Below are positions 12,385 through 25,700 of a stretch of 64,000 nt of DNA, piece by piece. Each line of letters begins with the position of its first letter. The first letter of the stretch is position 1. Origin of the DNA: Muricea muricata (taxonomy: Eukaryota > Cnidaria > Anthozoa > Malacalcyonacea > Plexauridae). The translations under genes and the position numbers were made by a program. The stretch is taken from assembly GCA_963855995.1 (NCBI GenBank), contig OY979722.1, forward strand, positions 6,356,001 through 6,420,000, written 5' to 3'. The notes below the pieces were generated by a model. It had not been told where the DNA came from. It made no database searches and worked only from the letters and a program-made list of their open reading frames with translations.

Positions 12385-13930
12385 GAATGAGGTGTATAAT
12401 TATATGGGAGGACTAAATTATTGTAAATAGTAACGTACTCTAATAGGGGTTAATCTTTGCATGTAGCTCAGACAAGGAATTTACACGTTTTGATGAATAT
12501 TTATAAACTATTAAATCTTTGTTTTGCAATAAAAACCATTTCAAGCCATGCATTTTTTATTAAAATAGCTACGGTCGTATTTTTTACCTGTAAATTATCT
12601 TCTCACTTATAATAAAACTACAGTCTTGCTTTTACAAAACAAAGAAACGTAAACTTGTAAATAAAAATGTGGAATCATTAGTTACGGCTACAGGCTACTG
12701 AATAGTCTGAATATGGCTGGCTACCTTTTATGTACGTTTCCGTTCTTGTTTCCTTCTGTTGGCCCATTTTTTCGTCGTCTTTTCCGTATTTTTGATTTGT
12801 TTTCATTGTTTTTTTAATGATTTCGATTTGTTTCCTTACAAATTTCATGACATTTATTTTAAAAAAAACCTTCGGAATTCAATGATGTGAGCAAACCAAA
12901 CCAAACCGACACATAATGACAAATGACTTTGGCATATCAAAATTACAGCATAAGCTCCTCATCTGAATTTACTATATCAGTAAATTGCTAAAAGCCTCTA
13001 AATTTACTCATATGATAAATTTACGACAAACCTAACCCCAACCCTAACCCTAACCTAATCATTCTTTCACAGTCGGAAAGAAAGCTTTCGATTGCCTTAA
13101 TTTTGTAAATATAATGGGCAAATACGAATCGTGCATAAATACAAAAACGCATATTCCACCTCTGAGCAATAGCGAATAAGAAAATAAATTTTTATTTTTA
13201 AAAGCTTCGTCGCAAGGACAAGGTCACCACAACAGCGTGCGCCAATTGCTGTTGATTTTAGAGAGAAAGGAAAACTGGAGAGTACCCGGAAAAAGCCCTC
13301 AAACCACAGGAGAGGTCAACTGCGAGAGCTCTACTGACATGAAATACCAAATGTTTACATCAGAATAATTTAATAAATTCGCGACATTAAAACTTTAAAA
13401 TATTCACTATTCAATTTTATTGACATATTTCTGTTATTCTGTGCATGCCAGTATCTGATAATGCAGTGGTTAAGTTGAGCTAACACAATTTGTCCTGTTG
13501 CCAGCCTAGCACAACTTAGTCGATATTGCAGTTCATTAATCTTTGCATGCCTCTTGTTCCTTCATATTTGTGGTGAGTCCACCTGCAATAAAATAGTATA
13601 TTCAGATGCAAAATGTAGTCAAAGGATTCTACATTTTCCTATATCTTTAATCATTCTGCTATATTAAAGTGACGTTTATTTTCCACACCTGTCGTCAAAA
13701 TTGGGAATGACTGCTTTGGTCGTAATGTGATCCAGTTAATTCTGTATACAAATAGCTATATATCTTTAGAAGACCAGTGTACTATTTGCTCCACGCGTTG
13801 CATTTGTTAGGCGCTCGATCATTACAAAAAGGTAGATGTTGGAATGAGAAAATCCCCGATTTTCAAGACAAGTTATGTGAGCCAGGCTTAAAGGGTTGGT
13901 CCTAGAAGCAAATGTTTTAGTCAAAAACGC
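12385..13930. other. Intergenic stretch with no gene seen
   Basis: AT-rich with no supported open frame. It contains the short telomere-like motif annotated separately. Confidence 0.5.
13031..13058. repeat. Interstitial telomere-like repeat
   Basis: About 28 bp of CCTAA/CCCTAA units, the complement of the animal TTAGGG telomere repeat. A similar degenerate run lies inside a MITE at about 52540-52562. Confidence 0.6.
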
Positions 13931-14086
13931 TTTATTGCAAAAGCATTAATTAAATTTAACATTAGCCTGAAATTTCAATTGTTTAAACTTATAATGAGAG
14001 AGAATACATTTCACAAAACGATCTTAAACTTTTTCCCCCTTTAAAAGACATAGTTCGAGCAATCTACAAACCTTTTAGTTTCGTTG

Positions 14087-14305
14087 TTATCTGCGCCTTA
14101 GTACGTTTGGCAGGCAGCAACGTTTACCATCAGTACATTGCGTTGACAGTGTCATGATGCCATTTTGGCAGTTTGTCTTTGTCGTGCAGTAACCATAGTT
14201 TTCCATTTCACCATCTGTTGAACTGTGGCATCGATTGCTTATTGCACCTGAGCATTGTTGAAGCGTTAAGAACAATAAGATAAACACGCGTATTGTTTTG
14301 GCCAT
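14087..14305 (-). CDS. Small secreted six-cysteine peptide
   Basis: A 72-residue open frame with a clear N-terminal signal peptide: basic start MAKTIR, then a hydrophobic core (VFILLFLTL), with cleavage likely after QQCSGA. The mature part has six cysteines spaced C-13-C-5-C-10-C-5-C-C. The last four intervals fit the beta-defensin pattern, but the first is longer than usual. The chain ends in a basic RRR. A minus-strand AATAAA lies about 150 bp downstream (13931-13936). It could be an antimicrobial-type defensin, another disulfide-rich extracellular peptide or a venom-type peptide. The sequence alone does not decide. A 5' non-coding exon may exist, since the upstream sequence ends in a splice-acceptor-like TTGTAG. 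Confidence 0.65.
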   Translation of the reverse strand: MAKTIRVFILLFLTLQQCSGAISNRCHSSTDGEMENYGYCTTKTNCQNGIMTLSTQCTDGKRCCLPNVLRRR

Positions 14306-16844
14306 CGCAAATTTTCTCCTCTGCCTACAATCAATCGACTTCAGACTGTACGACCCTGCAAAATCATATATGTGCCAACATATTAATTTATAGTGTAATA
14401 AAGTACCTTAACAATTTTTCAAAACAGCATGTGAAAAGATATTGTGAGGGTAATATAACGAAAGAAGTTCTTGTATGTTAGGTAATTTATTCCATTTTTT
14501 ATTGTGAACTCAAAGTCAAGTTTCTCGCGTAATTTACGTAAAGAATCCAAATGCGGTTTCACTGCGTTTACTTCAACAACTCAGGCGCTTTTATAAAATG
14601 TTCAAGCTCTGAAATGCGAATTGCAATTTAGGTAAATTAAATTCTACTTGAGCTGAATTCAAATGAGTTTAACAATTATGCTACAGGTCACTGATTTTTG
14701 TTGCCATAAATACACATCAATTAAGGAAGTGAAGAGTAAATTTGGCTTTGATTGATAAGTGCTTAACATTCAACTCAGGGTTGATGGGCATTTTAATGGC
14801 TAGAGGAATGAGTGAAAGTGTGTAAAATAATTTACAAGTCGGTGTAAGGTTTTATCTTATTTTTTATTATCACTATTTATTATTTTGTTTGTCACTATTC
14901 TGGAATTATCGCGAATTTTATGTCAGTATTTCATGTCATAGGCACTTGCTTCATAAATCATAATCTTTATTTAAATCGAGTAGTGAAGTTTTCAAGTCAA
15001 TTTCAAAACAAAAATCCTCTGGCTTCTTTGGATTCAAAGGACCCAGACTACAATCATGGTGATCTAGCTTATACTTTAGTATGTATTAAATTTTTAAATC
15101 AACAATTTAGATCAACAATTGACACACACGTTTACAATTCAATTTCAAAAGAATTCGGAATTACAAACAAGGCGGACAACCTTTCTGTCAGCCTTTTCCT
15201 GATGTGAGTTGTTTGATATACTTTTAAATTGGCGCCATGATAATTATTTTTAATTAAAAAATGTTGCTAATAATGTACAAGTTATTAATATAGTCCCGAA
15301 ATAGGCTAGTCGCTCAAAAAGAACGAGTTCATCCATCATTGATAATACACTTTTTGTTTAAAAAACTACAATTTTCGAACACAGCACAGGAGAGACAATA
15401 GTTTGGTTCGAAGTCGAGTTTGAAGCCAATGGAAAATTTGCATATCACGGAAATTGCTGGTTCAAAATTCAGTCCAGTTTTCCTTGCTCCGATTTTCAAG
15501 TGAATAATGACAGCTTCATACGTTTTTTGCATGTGTATACTTTTCGTTGTCTTGTGTGCGTTTTGTGGCACGTAATTTCTTACGTTATATTTCTTATATA
15601 AATCGAGGGAGATGGTCTGTCGCACTGAATAAGATTGTTACACTCATGCAAATGACGCTACTTATATCCTACAATATCTTAGCCCTTACTAAAAACCTTA
15701 CTAGTTTGTGTTAGGAATAATTAAGAATGTGTTCAAAAACTATTAACAAGCTTATTGTTGACAATATATACATAATTATATAGCATTGGAAATTCTTAAA
15801 GCCTTTGAAATACTAACCTTGATATGTTTAATATTCCCAAGAAAAACAGTCGAGTCTCAGAATGACCTGAAATGGCCACAAATTGATAGACTATACTTAT
15901 ACAGCTGTTAATCCGAGCCGACTGACGGAGATACTGTGTTCACCTTTGCTGCGCGGCACTACCTTGTGAAATTTTGCAATGACATCAAACATTCCAGAAC
16001 CAAGCAATTTATCAATGCACGTCAGCAATTTGAAATTGTAATTTAGTTTAGTTTACGTTAACCTGCATTTTTTATGGTCTATTGATTAGGAATTAACTCG
16101 ACATAGTTTCATAGCTAAAACATGCCTAATGAGTGTTTTTGGATCAGGTATAAGCTGTTGCACAAAGGCACAGACTATATAAAATTCCAGCTAAAATAGT
16201 TTCGTTTCAAAACGATTTCAAAACAACCGTTTAAAACGGTTTCAGCTAAATCGCATGTTAGCGAGATCCATGTGAGTTAGCATATACAAGACATCAACTA
16301 TTCAAAATATTTGTGCATGCTGTGCAAAATGTGTGGGTTATAATGTTTAGCCTATTGTCGTGGCAACATGCACCACGCGCATTTCGAACGCGTGGGAATG
16401 CGTGGGTATATCAATGACCAAGAGCTGAACCTCCGAGTTAAGTGAGTTCCGTGTAGCACTTATTCTGGACAGTGAGTCGTTTTAAGTTTATTTCGTAGAA
16501 AGGACTATAACAGAAGTACAATTGATAAAATTAGAACAGTGCAAAAAGACTTAGCTGAAAAATATGCCTATAACCACCGTGAGAATGGACTTGCTATCCT
16601 GATGCTTTGTCATGCAACTGCAGGATAACCACAACAGCGTGAGTCAGTTAAACAACGCAACCTGACATATATATATGCATGTATATAATCGCTGCCTGCT
16701 TGACTTCAAAAAGAGTTATGCAAAAAGGCCAAATATGTGAATGTTTGCAGTTATAATATGGTCATGCCGACTCGTTCTTTATGAATTTTGGTCATCGGTT
16801 TACTACAAATGGTCTTCTTTTTAAGCACTCAGTCTTAGCGAGAC
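14306..16844. other. Stretch with no recognised gene
   Basis: Two unrecognised open frames of 95 and 98 codons (14920-15207 plus, 15329-15625 minus) have no motif or splice context I can support. Near 16200-16250 a motif like AAAACGRTTTCA recurs several times. Confidence 0.4.
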
Positions 16845-17870
16845 ATGACCGAACTACCGTGTTCACTCATGAAGTCGACTGCTGACCAGTATATTGGCTC
16901 TTCTCCGTATTTTGAAACTACAAAACCCTTCCTACTCCTAACATCCTTCACATCGAGACGATATTTGTGTTTTTTCAAACCCTCTAGATCTTTTTTGCAA
17001 ATAACCTTTAAATTCCTCCATCTGTTGGTCAGGTTTTTTTTCCGAACTAAAAATAGCTACGTCTCATTCTTGGTGCCTGCCCATATTGAATAACCTGCTT
17101 TACATGCCCCAGGTGACATGTTCTATGATATATACATGATCAAATATACTGATGTTTGTCCGTATGCTTTGAAAACACATCAATAAAAATACCACCTCCT
17201 ACTTCCCTACAGATGGTAACATCAAGAAATGATACTGGATTCTCCGAATAATCCCAAGTATAGCTTATTGTTTCGTAAAACGAATCAATAAACTTTTAAA
17301 ACTTGTCCAACCTTTAAATACCATACAGCCAAATGGAAAAATTATCATCAAAAAATCTCCACCATACCCACTTTTTTGGCATTCTTCTCTCCAAAACATA
17401 CGTAAGTATATTGGCGGAAGCCTGGGCAAACTTAGTACCAATAGCTATTCCTTGTTGTTGCAAATATATCCCGATCAAACTCGAAATTCAGTCAAAACTT
17501 TCTTCATACTCTCCTAACCCTTCTTGTGAGGTGTATGTGGATAAAAAATCCACATGACCAAAAATAGTTACTTCAGGTAGACGTCCCAGCTCCTCCAATT
17601 TCCTCAGGAAATCTGAAATAAAAACAGTAGATAAAACTTTTACAATTGGATAAATATGATAATCCCCATGTTCAGAAATCCTTTCAGTAGGCGTCACACA
17701 GCTTACCTACCCCGCACCTCAACTAAACTTTTGGCAAAATAAATTGGGAGGCAAATAAAACCTTCTCAAATTTAAACTTTCTCTCTTAAGATACTTCAAA
17801 TTTGCTTGGTTGTTTTTACCATCTCTAGCATAATTCTGTGATTTCTCATCAAAAACCTTTTCAGAGACAT
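16845..17870 (-). pseudogene. Penelope-like element reverse transcriptase, decayed
   Basis: Read on the minus strand, the translation gives PTERISEHGDYHIYPIV, FLRKLEELGRLPE and QEGL (17488-17697). In other frames it continues with QGIAIGTKFAQASANI, FFDDNFSIW (the catalytic YxDD position, here FFDDN), NPVSFLDVTI and HLGHVKQVIQYGQAPRMRR. These are the ordered blocks of Penelope-like reverse transcriptases. Several stops and frame changes separate them, so it is dead. Its C-terminal sequence is repeated in inverted orientation just downstream (17900-17960). Confidence 0.75.
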
Positions 17871-17884
17871 TCTTTTTTTAAATT

Positions 17885-18375
17885 AAATGACGCTAAATTT
17901 GACCAACAGATTGAGAAATTTAAGGGTTATTTGCATTAAAGTGGGTTTAAAAAAACACAAATATAGTCTCAATGCAAGGGTTGTGTTGTTCAAAGTCTCA
18001 ATGCAAGGGTTGTTTCAAAGTCTCAATACAAATTTGTGTTGTTTCAAAGTAAGGGAAAGTCTGTGTTGTAATAATAATGTACTGTCTTTACTGTTGAATT
18101 TCCATCCAGCGTTGCTGGACTTGGGATTTATGGCCTGTGTTGCATGTTTCCGGTGAGATGAAAGACGTTCTTAAGAATGCAAAGCCTTTGATTTCGTTTA
18201 TAAGGCCTCGAAATTTGGCTGATAATTCAATTTAATAAGATTCAAAGCACAAGGAGCAACTGATGCACGTAAAGAAAAAGGCATGAAAAATGTAGGAATT
18301 CTGGATGTAAGATATAGGGTCTCTAGTGATGTAAAGAAGGCTGAAGAATTTATGGTAACAAGACGTGTTGAATAA
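17885..18375 (+). pseudogene. Penelope-like element, C-terminal remnant in opposite orientation
   Basis: 17900-17960 matches the minus-strand copy at about 16960-17035, in opposite orientation. Further on the plus strand reads EMKDVLKNAKPLISFIRPRN, which fits the linker after the reverse transcriptase in this class. The following 800 bp ends with an AATAAA-bearing tail near 19140-19175 that resembles other Penelope 3' ends in the window. Confidence 0.55.
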
Positions 18376-19136
18376 ATTATCATTTTTATTGCAATTCAGA
18401 AGGTGTAATTTATGTAATGAGATATATATTAGTTATTCTAAAATTTATGTGGGGATAGTATAACATCATTTAAAAGGGGTTTAATAACCGTAAGAGCTCT
18501 ATGAGGAGCCTATGAACAAGTGTGTAAAAAAATAGCTGGGGAGCATTTGTACGCACATTTTTTCAGCCCTGGATATTTGTAGGCACATTTTAGCCCTGGA
18601 CTAGTTTGTGTGATATTAGGGTTATCATTATTGATAAAACCAATCTTGATAATCCTACACAAAAGGAAGCTTTCGGGGTATGCAAATTAATACGTTTGTA
18701 CCTAAGGGATTAAATTTAAGGAATTTTGAATAAAGGGGTAGTGTCAGGCCATTTTGAGTAATTCTTACACCTGCGAATTCTCTATAAAACTCAAAACTAA
18801 TGACTGTAAACGCAAGAAATCGCAAACGCAAAAAGTTTGTGCAGGAGTACAGATGGTCATGATTAATCGAGCATTGAGTTGGATTGTATTTGACATCTTG
18901 AAGTGTTGTTGGCAAACAGCTTTCAAGTTTTGTCAAATTTTGATACAATATTGCCTAATTGCCCATATATTGTTGTAATATAAATTGGATTTCAATTGAG
19001 TTTTTACGAATACAAAACATTTTTGGTGAAAAGTAGCCTGATAATATGGTAATATGTATGGTAAATAAGCATGTTAGTAGTTCATATGATAAAAGACATT
19101 CAGCGGAGACATTTAGTCTTGTATATTAATTCTCTT

Positions 19137-19175
19137 GAAGAAGGGCAAGACGTCCGATGTGAATATCAATAAAAG
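19137..19175 (+). other. Degenerate hammerhead-like 3' tail of Penelope remnant
   Basis: TTGAAGA, a short hairpin (GGGC/GTCC), GATG, then AATAAA. It has the same layout as the better motifs at 60418 and 60776, but the conserved core positions are altered. Confidence 0.3.
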
Positions 19176-19189
19176 TTTTTGAATTTACA

Positions 19190-19964
19190 ACGTTTATTTT
19201 GTAATCTGTTTGAGATGCTAATTTTCTCTTTTAGGGCAACTGCCCCCCCCCTCTTTGTACAGCCCTGGTATTGGCTTTTCCACCAACCTTTACTAACAGG
19301 CTTTGTGAGTGATCGGTTATAACAGTAAAAAACAATAAACTATAAAAATTTGTTTTCTAAAGAACTAATCACGAACAGTAATCACTTTCGTAGACCCCCT
19401 TTCACACGGCACTCGATAACAATTTTGTCCCGATAATCTTTTTGTAGTGGTACAAAATATTTGCCACACTGCCTTTCCGTTTACCCGGTACGGACAGGGT
19501 AAGGATAAATTCTTTCGGTCTTTGTTCGGCAGATTACAGGTTTTCTCAGATATTGCTCGTGACCTTGTTTACATTTGGTAACCCGGGTCCGACTTAATGG
19601 TCGGACATTTGTGCAGCAATCTGGTACGTACGCTTTGGCCTAACAAACGCAACAAGTTGCTTCGAAAAAGCCAATTTTATAAATTTTCGTTTTCTGTTTC
19701 GATGGACTGAATTGGCTTTCACCACCGGCAACGCCATGTTCAGCATCTTCACAACAGAAACAGTTAGTGATAGTGTTGTGGTAAATGCAAACAATATATT
19801 TCTATTTAAAGGATTCATTTTTTTTCTTTTTTTGCTTTTTCACTTGTTATTATGCAGAACTGTGCTCACAAAAAGCCAGCACAAAACTATAAATAGCCTT
19901 GGATGACGATAGCTTTTCATCAAGAGTCTAAAATGAATCCGTCGTACAAGCATTTGTTCGCATT
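19190..19964. other. Intergenic stretch with no gene seen
   Basis: No supported coding region. The next feature is the left target duplication of the nested hAT element. Confidence 0.4.
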
Positions 19965-19972
19965 GGCGTTCA
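19965..19972. repeat. Left 8-bp target duplication of hAT element 2
   Basis: GGCGTTCA, repeated exactly at 34657-34664 on the far side of the element. Confidence 0.93.
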
Positions 19973-20363
19973 CAGGGACGTCGCTACTGGGGGGGGTGTG
20001 GGGGGGTGTAACACCCCCCCAATAATTTTAAGCTGGAAAAGTTGGTCAAACTCGAAAAAAAATTGGTCAAAATAATTGGTCACTTCTAAGCTGAAACTGC
20101 GAAAGAATATAGTTAAAAACCAAAATGCCTATAACTTATTGACCAACACGGAGCAAATTAAACTGTGAATTGACAATCCGGTTTGACAATCAACATTTTT
20201 TGTTTTATTTTGCGCACAAATACGAAAATATCTAGCTAAACCAGTGAATCTCTTCTCTATTATTCTTGATCCACTATATCCTCGCAAGATGAAGTGTTTA
20301 ACAGTCAATTATAAATTGGCTTATAACAGTCTAGCGCTAATTTCATAATATATTAGTTTTTTG

Positions 20364-21337
20364 CACAGTTACCCGGAATGAGTACAGTTCTAATATAGCG
20401 TTCAGTGGGACAGCCATCTGTTACATAATGTATATATTAACACAAAGGTTGGCAAGTAAATACAAATTTGAACACTCGTACAAAATTTAAACCACAAAAA
20501 AATCTGCAAAAAGACTTCGATATTGATTTAAAAACATACACATATTGAGAAGAAATAACTGAAAAGCATATACGTTGTATTTTTGTGTCAATTCAACATT
20601 TTTTACCCGACGAAATTCGCGAAAAGTCATCAAATTTTTAGTTGATTTTCGCTAAAACTATGCGCGATGCCGGCTGCCTGCCTTACGTCACAGGAAAAAG
20701 CTCCCTGATTGGCCTGCTGAAAACTCAATTTTTTTACCGCGAAAGCAAAACCGGGGGGAGAAATGTTAAAATTTTTAAAGAGCGACGCCAACGCTGCGGA
20801 GGGAAATTTGAAGTGAAAGCTTTTTTAAAAACAACAACTTAGTAACAACTGCAAACAACTGCGAAAAATTTTAAACTGAAGTGCAAAAGATGTGAACAGG
20901 TGCAAAAGAAGAAGCATTGTATATTCATTGTATATTACGTAGCTCCCCGGTTTTGCTTTCGCGGTAAAAAAATTGAGTTTTCACCAGGCCAATCAGGGAG
21001 CTTTTTCCTGTGTCGTAAGGCAGGCAGCCGGCATCGCGCATAGTTTTAGCGAAAATCAACTAAAAATTTGATGACTTTTCGCGAATTTCGTCGGGTAAAA
21101 AATGTTGAATTGACACAAAAATACAACGTATATGCTTTTCAGGTATGTCTTCTCAATATGTGTATGTTTTTAAATGAATATCGAAGTCTTTTTGCAGATT
21201 TTTTTGTGGTTTAAATTTTGTACGAGTTTTCAAATTTGTATTTACTTGCCAACCTTTGTGTTAATATATACATAATGTCACAGATGCTGTCCCACTGAAC
21301 GCTATATTAACACTGTACGCATTCTGGGTGACCTGTG
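20364..21337. mobile_element. Fold-back hAT-type MITE nested in hAT element 2
   Basis: Arms of about 390 bp (20364-20757 and 20947-21337) are inverted copies around a spacer of about 190 bp. Ends: CACAGTTACCCGGAATG on the left, CACAGGTCACCCAGAATG on the right (reverse complement). A perfect 8-bp duplication GTTTTTTG flanks it (20356-20363 and 21338-21345). No gene is encoded. The transcript of either strand could form a very long hairpin. Confidence 0.9.
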
Positions 21338-24300
21338 GTTTTTTGGTGTTAATAAAACTGAAACGGGAAAGTTACGTTGTTGAAAGACCAGATAAATTTA
21401 TATTATTTGTTAGTTTCAAGGTGAGAACATTTTTTATACAATATATATTATATGTTTAATTATTTAATCTATTCGTTAAATTTCGTTTGTTCTGTTTATC
21501 ACTAGAAATAAAATAAATAACAGTAAAAGACAGCATATAATTGTTTACCAATTTATGTCAAGTATATATTTTTGATATTTTGGTTTTCTGTATATAATAT
21601 ATACATTTTATTTATTAAATTAAATTATTTTCTCTGGAGCGAGCGAAGTTTGCATTATCGATGTTTTAATGTTAATTGTTAATGCAGAGATGGGGAAAGA
21701 AAATCAAGAAATGCGAGCTCGAAAAAGTCGGCGGAAAGTATCATGCTTAACTTGTGACAAGACAATGAGCTGGGAGTATTTTCGCAATCGCCACGTTCCC
21801 ACTGTTCACAATGGAAAAAAAGTACCCGTTAAAGTTATTTCAAGAGCAGAAGCCCCTGCAGGATCCTCTACACAAAGTGTTGATATTAGAAACCTTTTTG
21901 CGTCGGCTCTAACTGCCGTGAGTATACAAATTTGATTCTGCTTTTTAATTAAACTATCAACTATCGACTGTTTACCGAAGGGTGCGTATATTTCCTTTAC
22001 TCAGGGAGGTTCCGTAAAGAATCAAATGGATAAAACCCGTATCGATGATGAAGCAAGAAATATAAAAGACGCTACTGTAATTGATCCAGAAGTAAATGTA
22101 TGTTGTGTGAGAGTTTAAGTTTTTGTCGACGCCCCAATGACATTACGGCACATTACTTATTTACTTATGAATTTATTAATTATATTTATCATTTATGTAT
22201 CTTCTACAATTTTTTCAGGAAAATTCAGACATTTCGTTTATGAATGAGGGTGAAGAACTAGGAGATAGTTTTGATAACAACCAACCTCAAGAAAGTGCTG
22301 AAGTATGTTTCAAATTCATAATTATCGTAATCATCATTGTAATTTGCACTATGAAATATTAAAAAGACATTAAAGACTTAATTTAAAACGTCAGATATGC
22401 TGTACTATTACATCATTGAACTAAGAAAAATTGTTCGTTGCTGTTTAGATTGGACAGGATTCACAGGAAACACATTTGCCAGCCTTAAGGTGGCTCAATA
22501 CACTTTTCTTTCATGGGAATGGGTACGAGTTCTCGTGCGCGAGAGACAATTGCGGGAACCAAAAACTCGCGCGTGGATTAAATGCCGAAACAAAAATTGC
22601 GGGGAAATTTAAAAAACAAACACAAAAATGGCATTTATTTTGCATCGTGTCTTCAAATATCATAGTTTTACTGGTTTAAAACCTTTGAAATTGAGTTTAA
22701 AGAAGAAAGAATCCTTTAATAATAATTATTTTATAAACTGTTGTAAATATTTGTTTGAATCAAAAGTCGAGAGCGACCACCAAGCCGATGGCGAGGATAA
22801 GTATGTACGTTTCTTGGCGAAAACAGGGTTTTTAGTCGCGGCTATTCTAACAGGGTCTTCGCTAAAACAACTGCAAGCGGGTAAAGACGACATAAGTGAA
22901 GTTTCAACCACTCCATTATCAAATAACATTGGGCAAACCAGGAACGCTAGTGGAAAGTTTGTGAAGAAAAGTTCGTGTGACAGACTAAGAAAATTGCAAG
23001 AAAGCATAGCAGGACCAAATGCAAAACGAAAACTAAACTTCGCAGAAAACACGAATGAAAACACATGCACACCAGCTAAAAGAATATTACGAAATATGGA
23101 GGTAAGATTTGAATTTACGCTAACTTTAAAAGAACAATGCACCCAAACATTTATAATACTTTCCGCAAATCAACCTGATGTTATGTAAGATATGTAAACA
23201 GTGTAAATCACGATTTTCTTTATAATTATAGAATCAGAGAGAGAATCCTTCCCAGATGCTACAAGGGTGTCGTGTTTTTGATTTAGAAGTATTAAGCAAG
23301 TGTCTTTCTAAATGCAGTCACTGCTTGAAAGGTTTGTGTAAAATCATCAATGCAAGGCAATATAATGTCCAGCTTCAGAATTATTTACATAACACTAGGT
23401 TAATTGCAATTATCTTGTTCAAGGTCCAATGGCATTAAACAACATTATCAAGGAGGAAACGGCTGGTCTTGCAAGCATCTTTGACATCAAATGTCACCTA
23501 TGTGGAAAAATTAACAAAATTAAAACATCATCAGAACACAGAAGTGGAAAGCGTGGAAGGCTAACATATGACATTAATACGAGAGCTGTACTTGGTTCAC
23601 TACATGCTGGCATTGGCAATACACATTTAAATAATTTGTTTTCTACCATGAATATACCAACAATGAACAACAGGACATTTAAATCCCGAGAAAGAGAGGT
23701 TGGATGTGCTGTAGAGGTTTTGGCTCAAGCTAGTTGCAAGAAAAACATGGAAGTTGAAAAGAAAATTGCTGAAATCAATGGAGAAGTAGCTGATGAAAAT
23801 GGCTTGGTTGGAATACCTGTTTCATATGACATGGGATGGCAGAAACGTGGGAAAGGGCACAACTCATTGACTGGACAGGGGGTGGCTATGGGGATTCAAA
23901 CTGGCAATGTTTTGGCCTATGCAACAAAATGCAAATCCTGTAGAGTGTGTGATTTTGCAAAGAAAAAGGGAAAGCAGCCAAGAGTCCATGACTGTCGAAA
24001 AAATCATGCCGGGTCATCCAAAGCCATGGAACCAGCAGTTGCATGTGAACTGTGGAATTCAGCCCCTACAGAAAATGTCAAATTCTCTACCTATGTAGGT
24101 GATGATGATACCACAACTCTTTGTCACTTAAGCCAAAATGTACCATATGGAGTTGAGAAGTGGTCGGATATTGTTCACGCTAAACGTTCCCTGACAACAA
24201 GGTTGTACAACATTGCTACTCGTTGTAAGTTTGAGAGCTCATCAACACTGAGCCAAAAAGTTATAAATTATTTAGGAAAGTGTTTTACATATTCTGTTGC

Positions 24301-25700
24301 ACAAAACCGAGACAAAGCCAGTTTAAAGTCAGCTATAAAAAATATTGTTCCTCATGCTTTTGGAGATCACCATGGTTGTTGCTCATCATGGTGTGGATAT
24401 AAAAAAGACCCTTTGACATACAAGCATAGAGATTTACCATACAATAAAGATTTGATGGGCAATGAATTAAAGAAAGCACTCACCAGTTTATTTGAGGAGT
24501 ATGCCACAGACACAGTTGCTGAAAAACTTCTACCATTTGCAAATTCACAAAGAAACGAATCACTAAACAGCACCATAGGGAGCAAAAACCCCAAAATCCG
24601 TTTTTATGGAGAAAGTGAGAGTAACGACTTTAGAGTTGCATGTGCAGTGGCCCAAAAGAACATTGGTTTCTGCTACATCAGTAACACACTTGAGTCCCTT
24701 GGCATAGATCCAGGTGCCACTTGTGTCTTTCACAGTTCTTTGATGGATAAAAAACAACAAAGTGATAAGAAGAGAAAATCTTTAAAAGAATATAAAATCA
24801 GACGGCATCAGCTTCAATCAGAAAGAATTTCAAAAAATGCCCAAAAAGAAGCAAGAGAAGGTAAAACATATCAAACAGGTATAGGGCTGAATCTGGAAAA
24901 GGAAAGTTCATTTACAGGTGACTCTACCAATATTGATATTGATGGAATAATCAGGAACATAACAACAGATCATTATCAAGAATACAGAAAATCAGTTCCA
25001 CCCTTTATTGAAAGACCAAAGAAGAAATACCTTACTTATGATCCGGAAAAAAGGTACCTGTTTGTTTTATTTGACACAGAAACAACTTGTACTGGTAAAC
25101 AAGCTGAGATCTGTCAACTTTCAGCTATCACTCAAAATGGGGAAATCTTCTCTTCCTACATTATGCCTAAAGGTTCTGTTGGCTACTATGCATCAAAAGT
25201 CAATAATCTAACAGTAGAAATCATAAATGGAGTGAGAACTTTGTGCAAAAGTTTTGACCCTGTAAATTCAGTGTCCCTTGAAACCGCCTTGCTGTCATTT
25301 ACAAAATTCCTTGAAAAAAATTTACATACCTGTGTTAGAAATCAGGACAACCTTGTAACTGTTATCGTTGGTCACAATGCCGCCACATTCGACGTTCCTA
25401 CACTTCTCCGCAATGCTGGCAATAGTTTCGAAGAACAACTTTATAACATGAACATTTGCTTTGGTGATAGTTTACCACTTATTAGGACATTACTATCCCG
25501 CCAACATTCCCCATTGAAGCAATCGAACGGCGAGTTCTGTCAAGCAAATTTAGGTAGTGTTTACAAGTGTTTGTTCAACGAAGATTTCGATGCACACGAT
25601 GCATTAGAAGATGCGATTGCCTTGAGGAAAATATTGTTCAGTTCTGAAATGGCCATTGAAGTAAACACAATCGTGGATTGCTGCCAGATGTCCTCAGTTA

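Noticed and set aside
14920..15625. Two unrecognised frames of 95 and 98 codons
   Set aside because: No conserved motif, splice pattern or signal sequence; length is compatible with chance in AT-rich DNA.
20642..20842. 66-codon frame inside the nested fold-back
   Set aside because: Falls across the arm of an inverted repeat with no motif; its complement recurs at the other arm.
22726..23142. 138-codon minus-strand frame, and 29407-29898 plus
   Set aside because: Shadows of the exonuclease-transposase first exon and of the PB1 protein gene, respectively.
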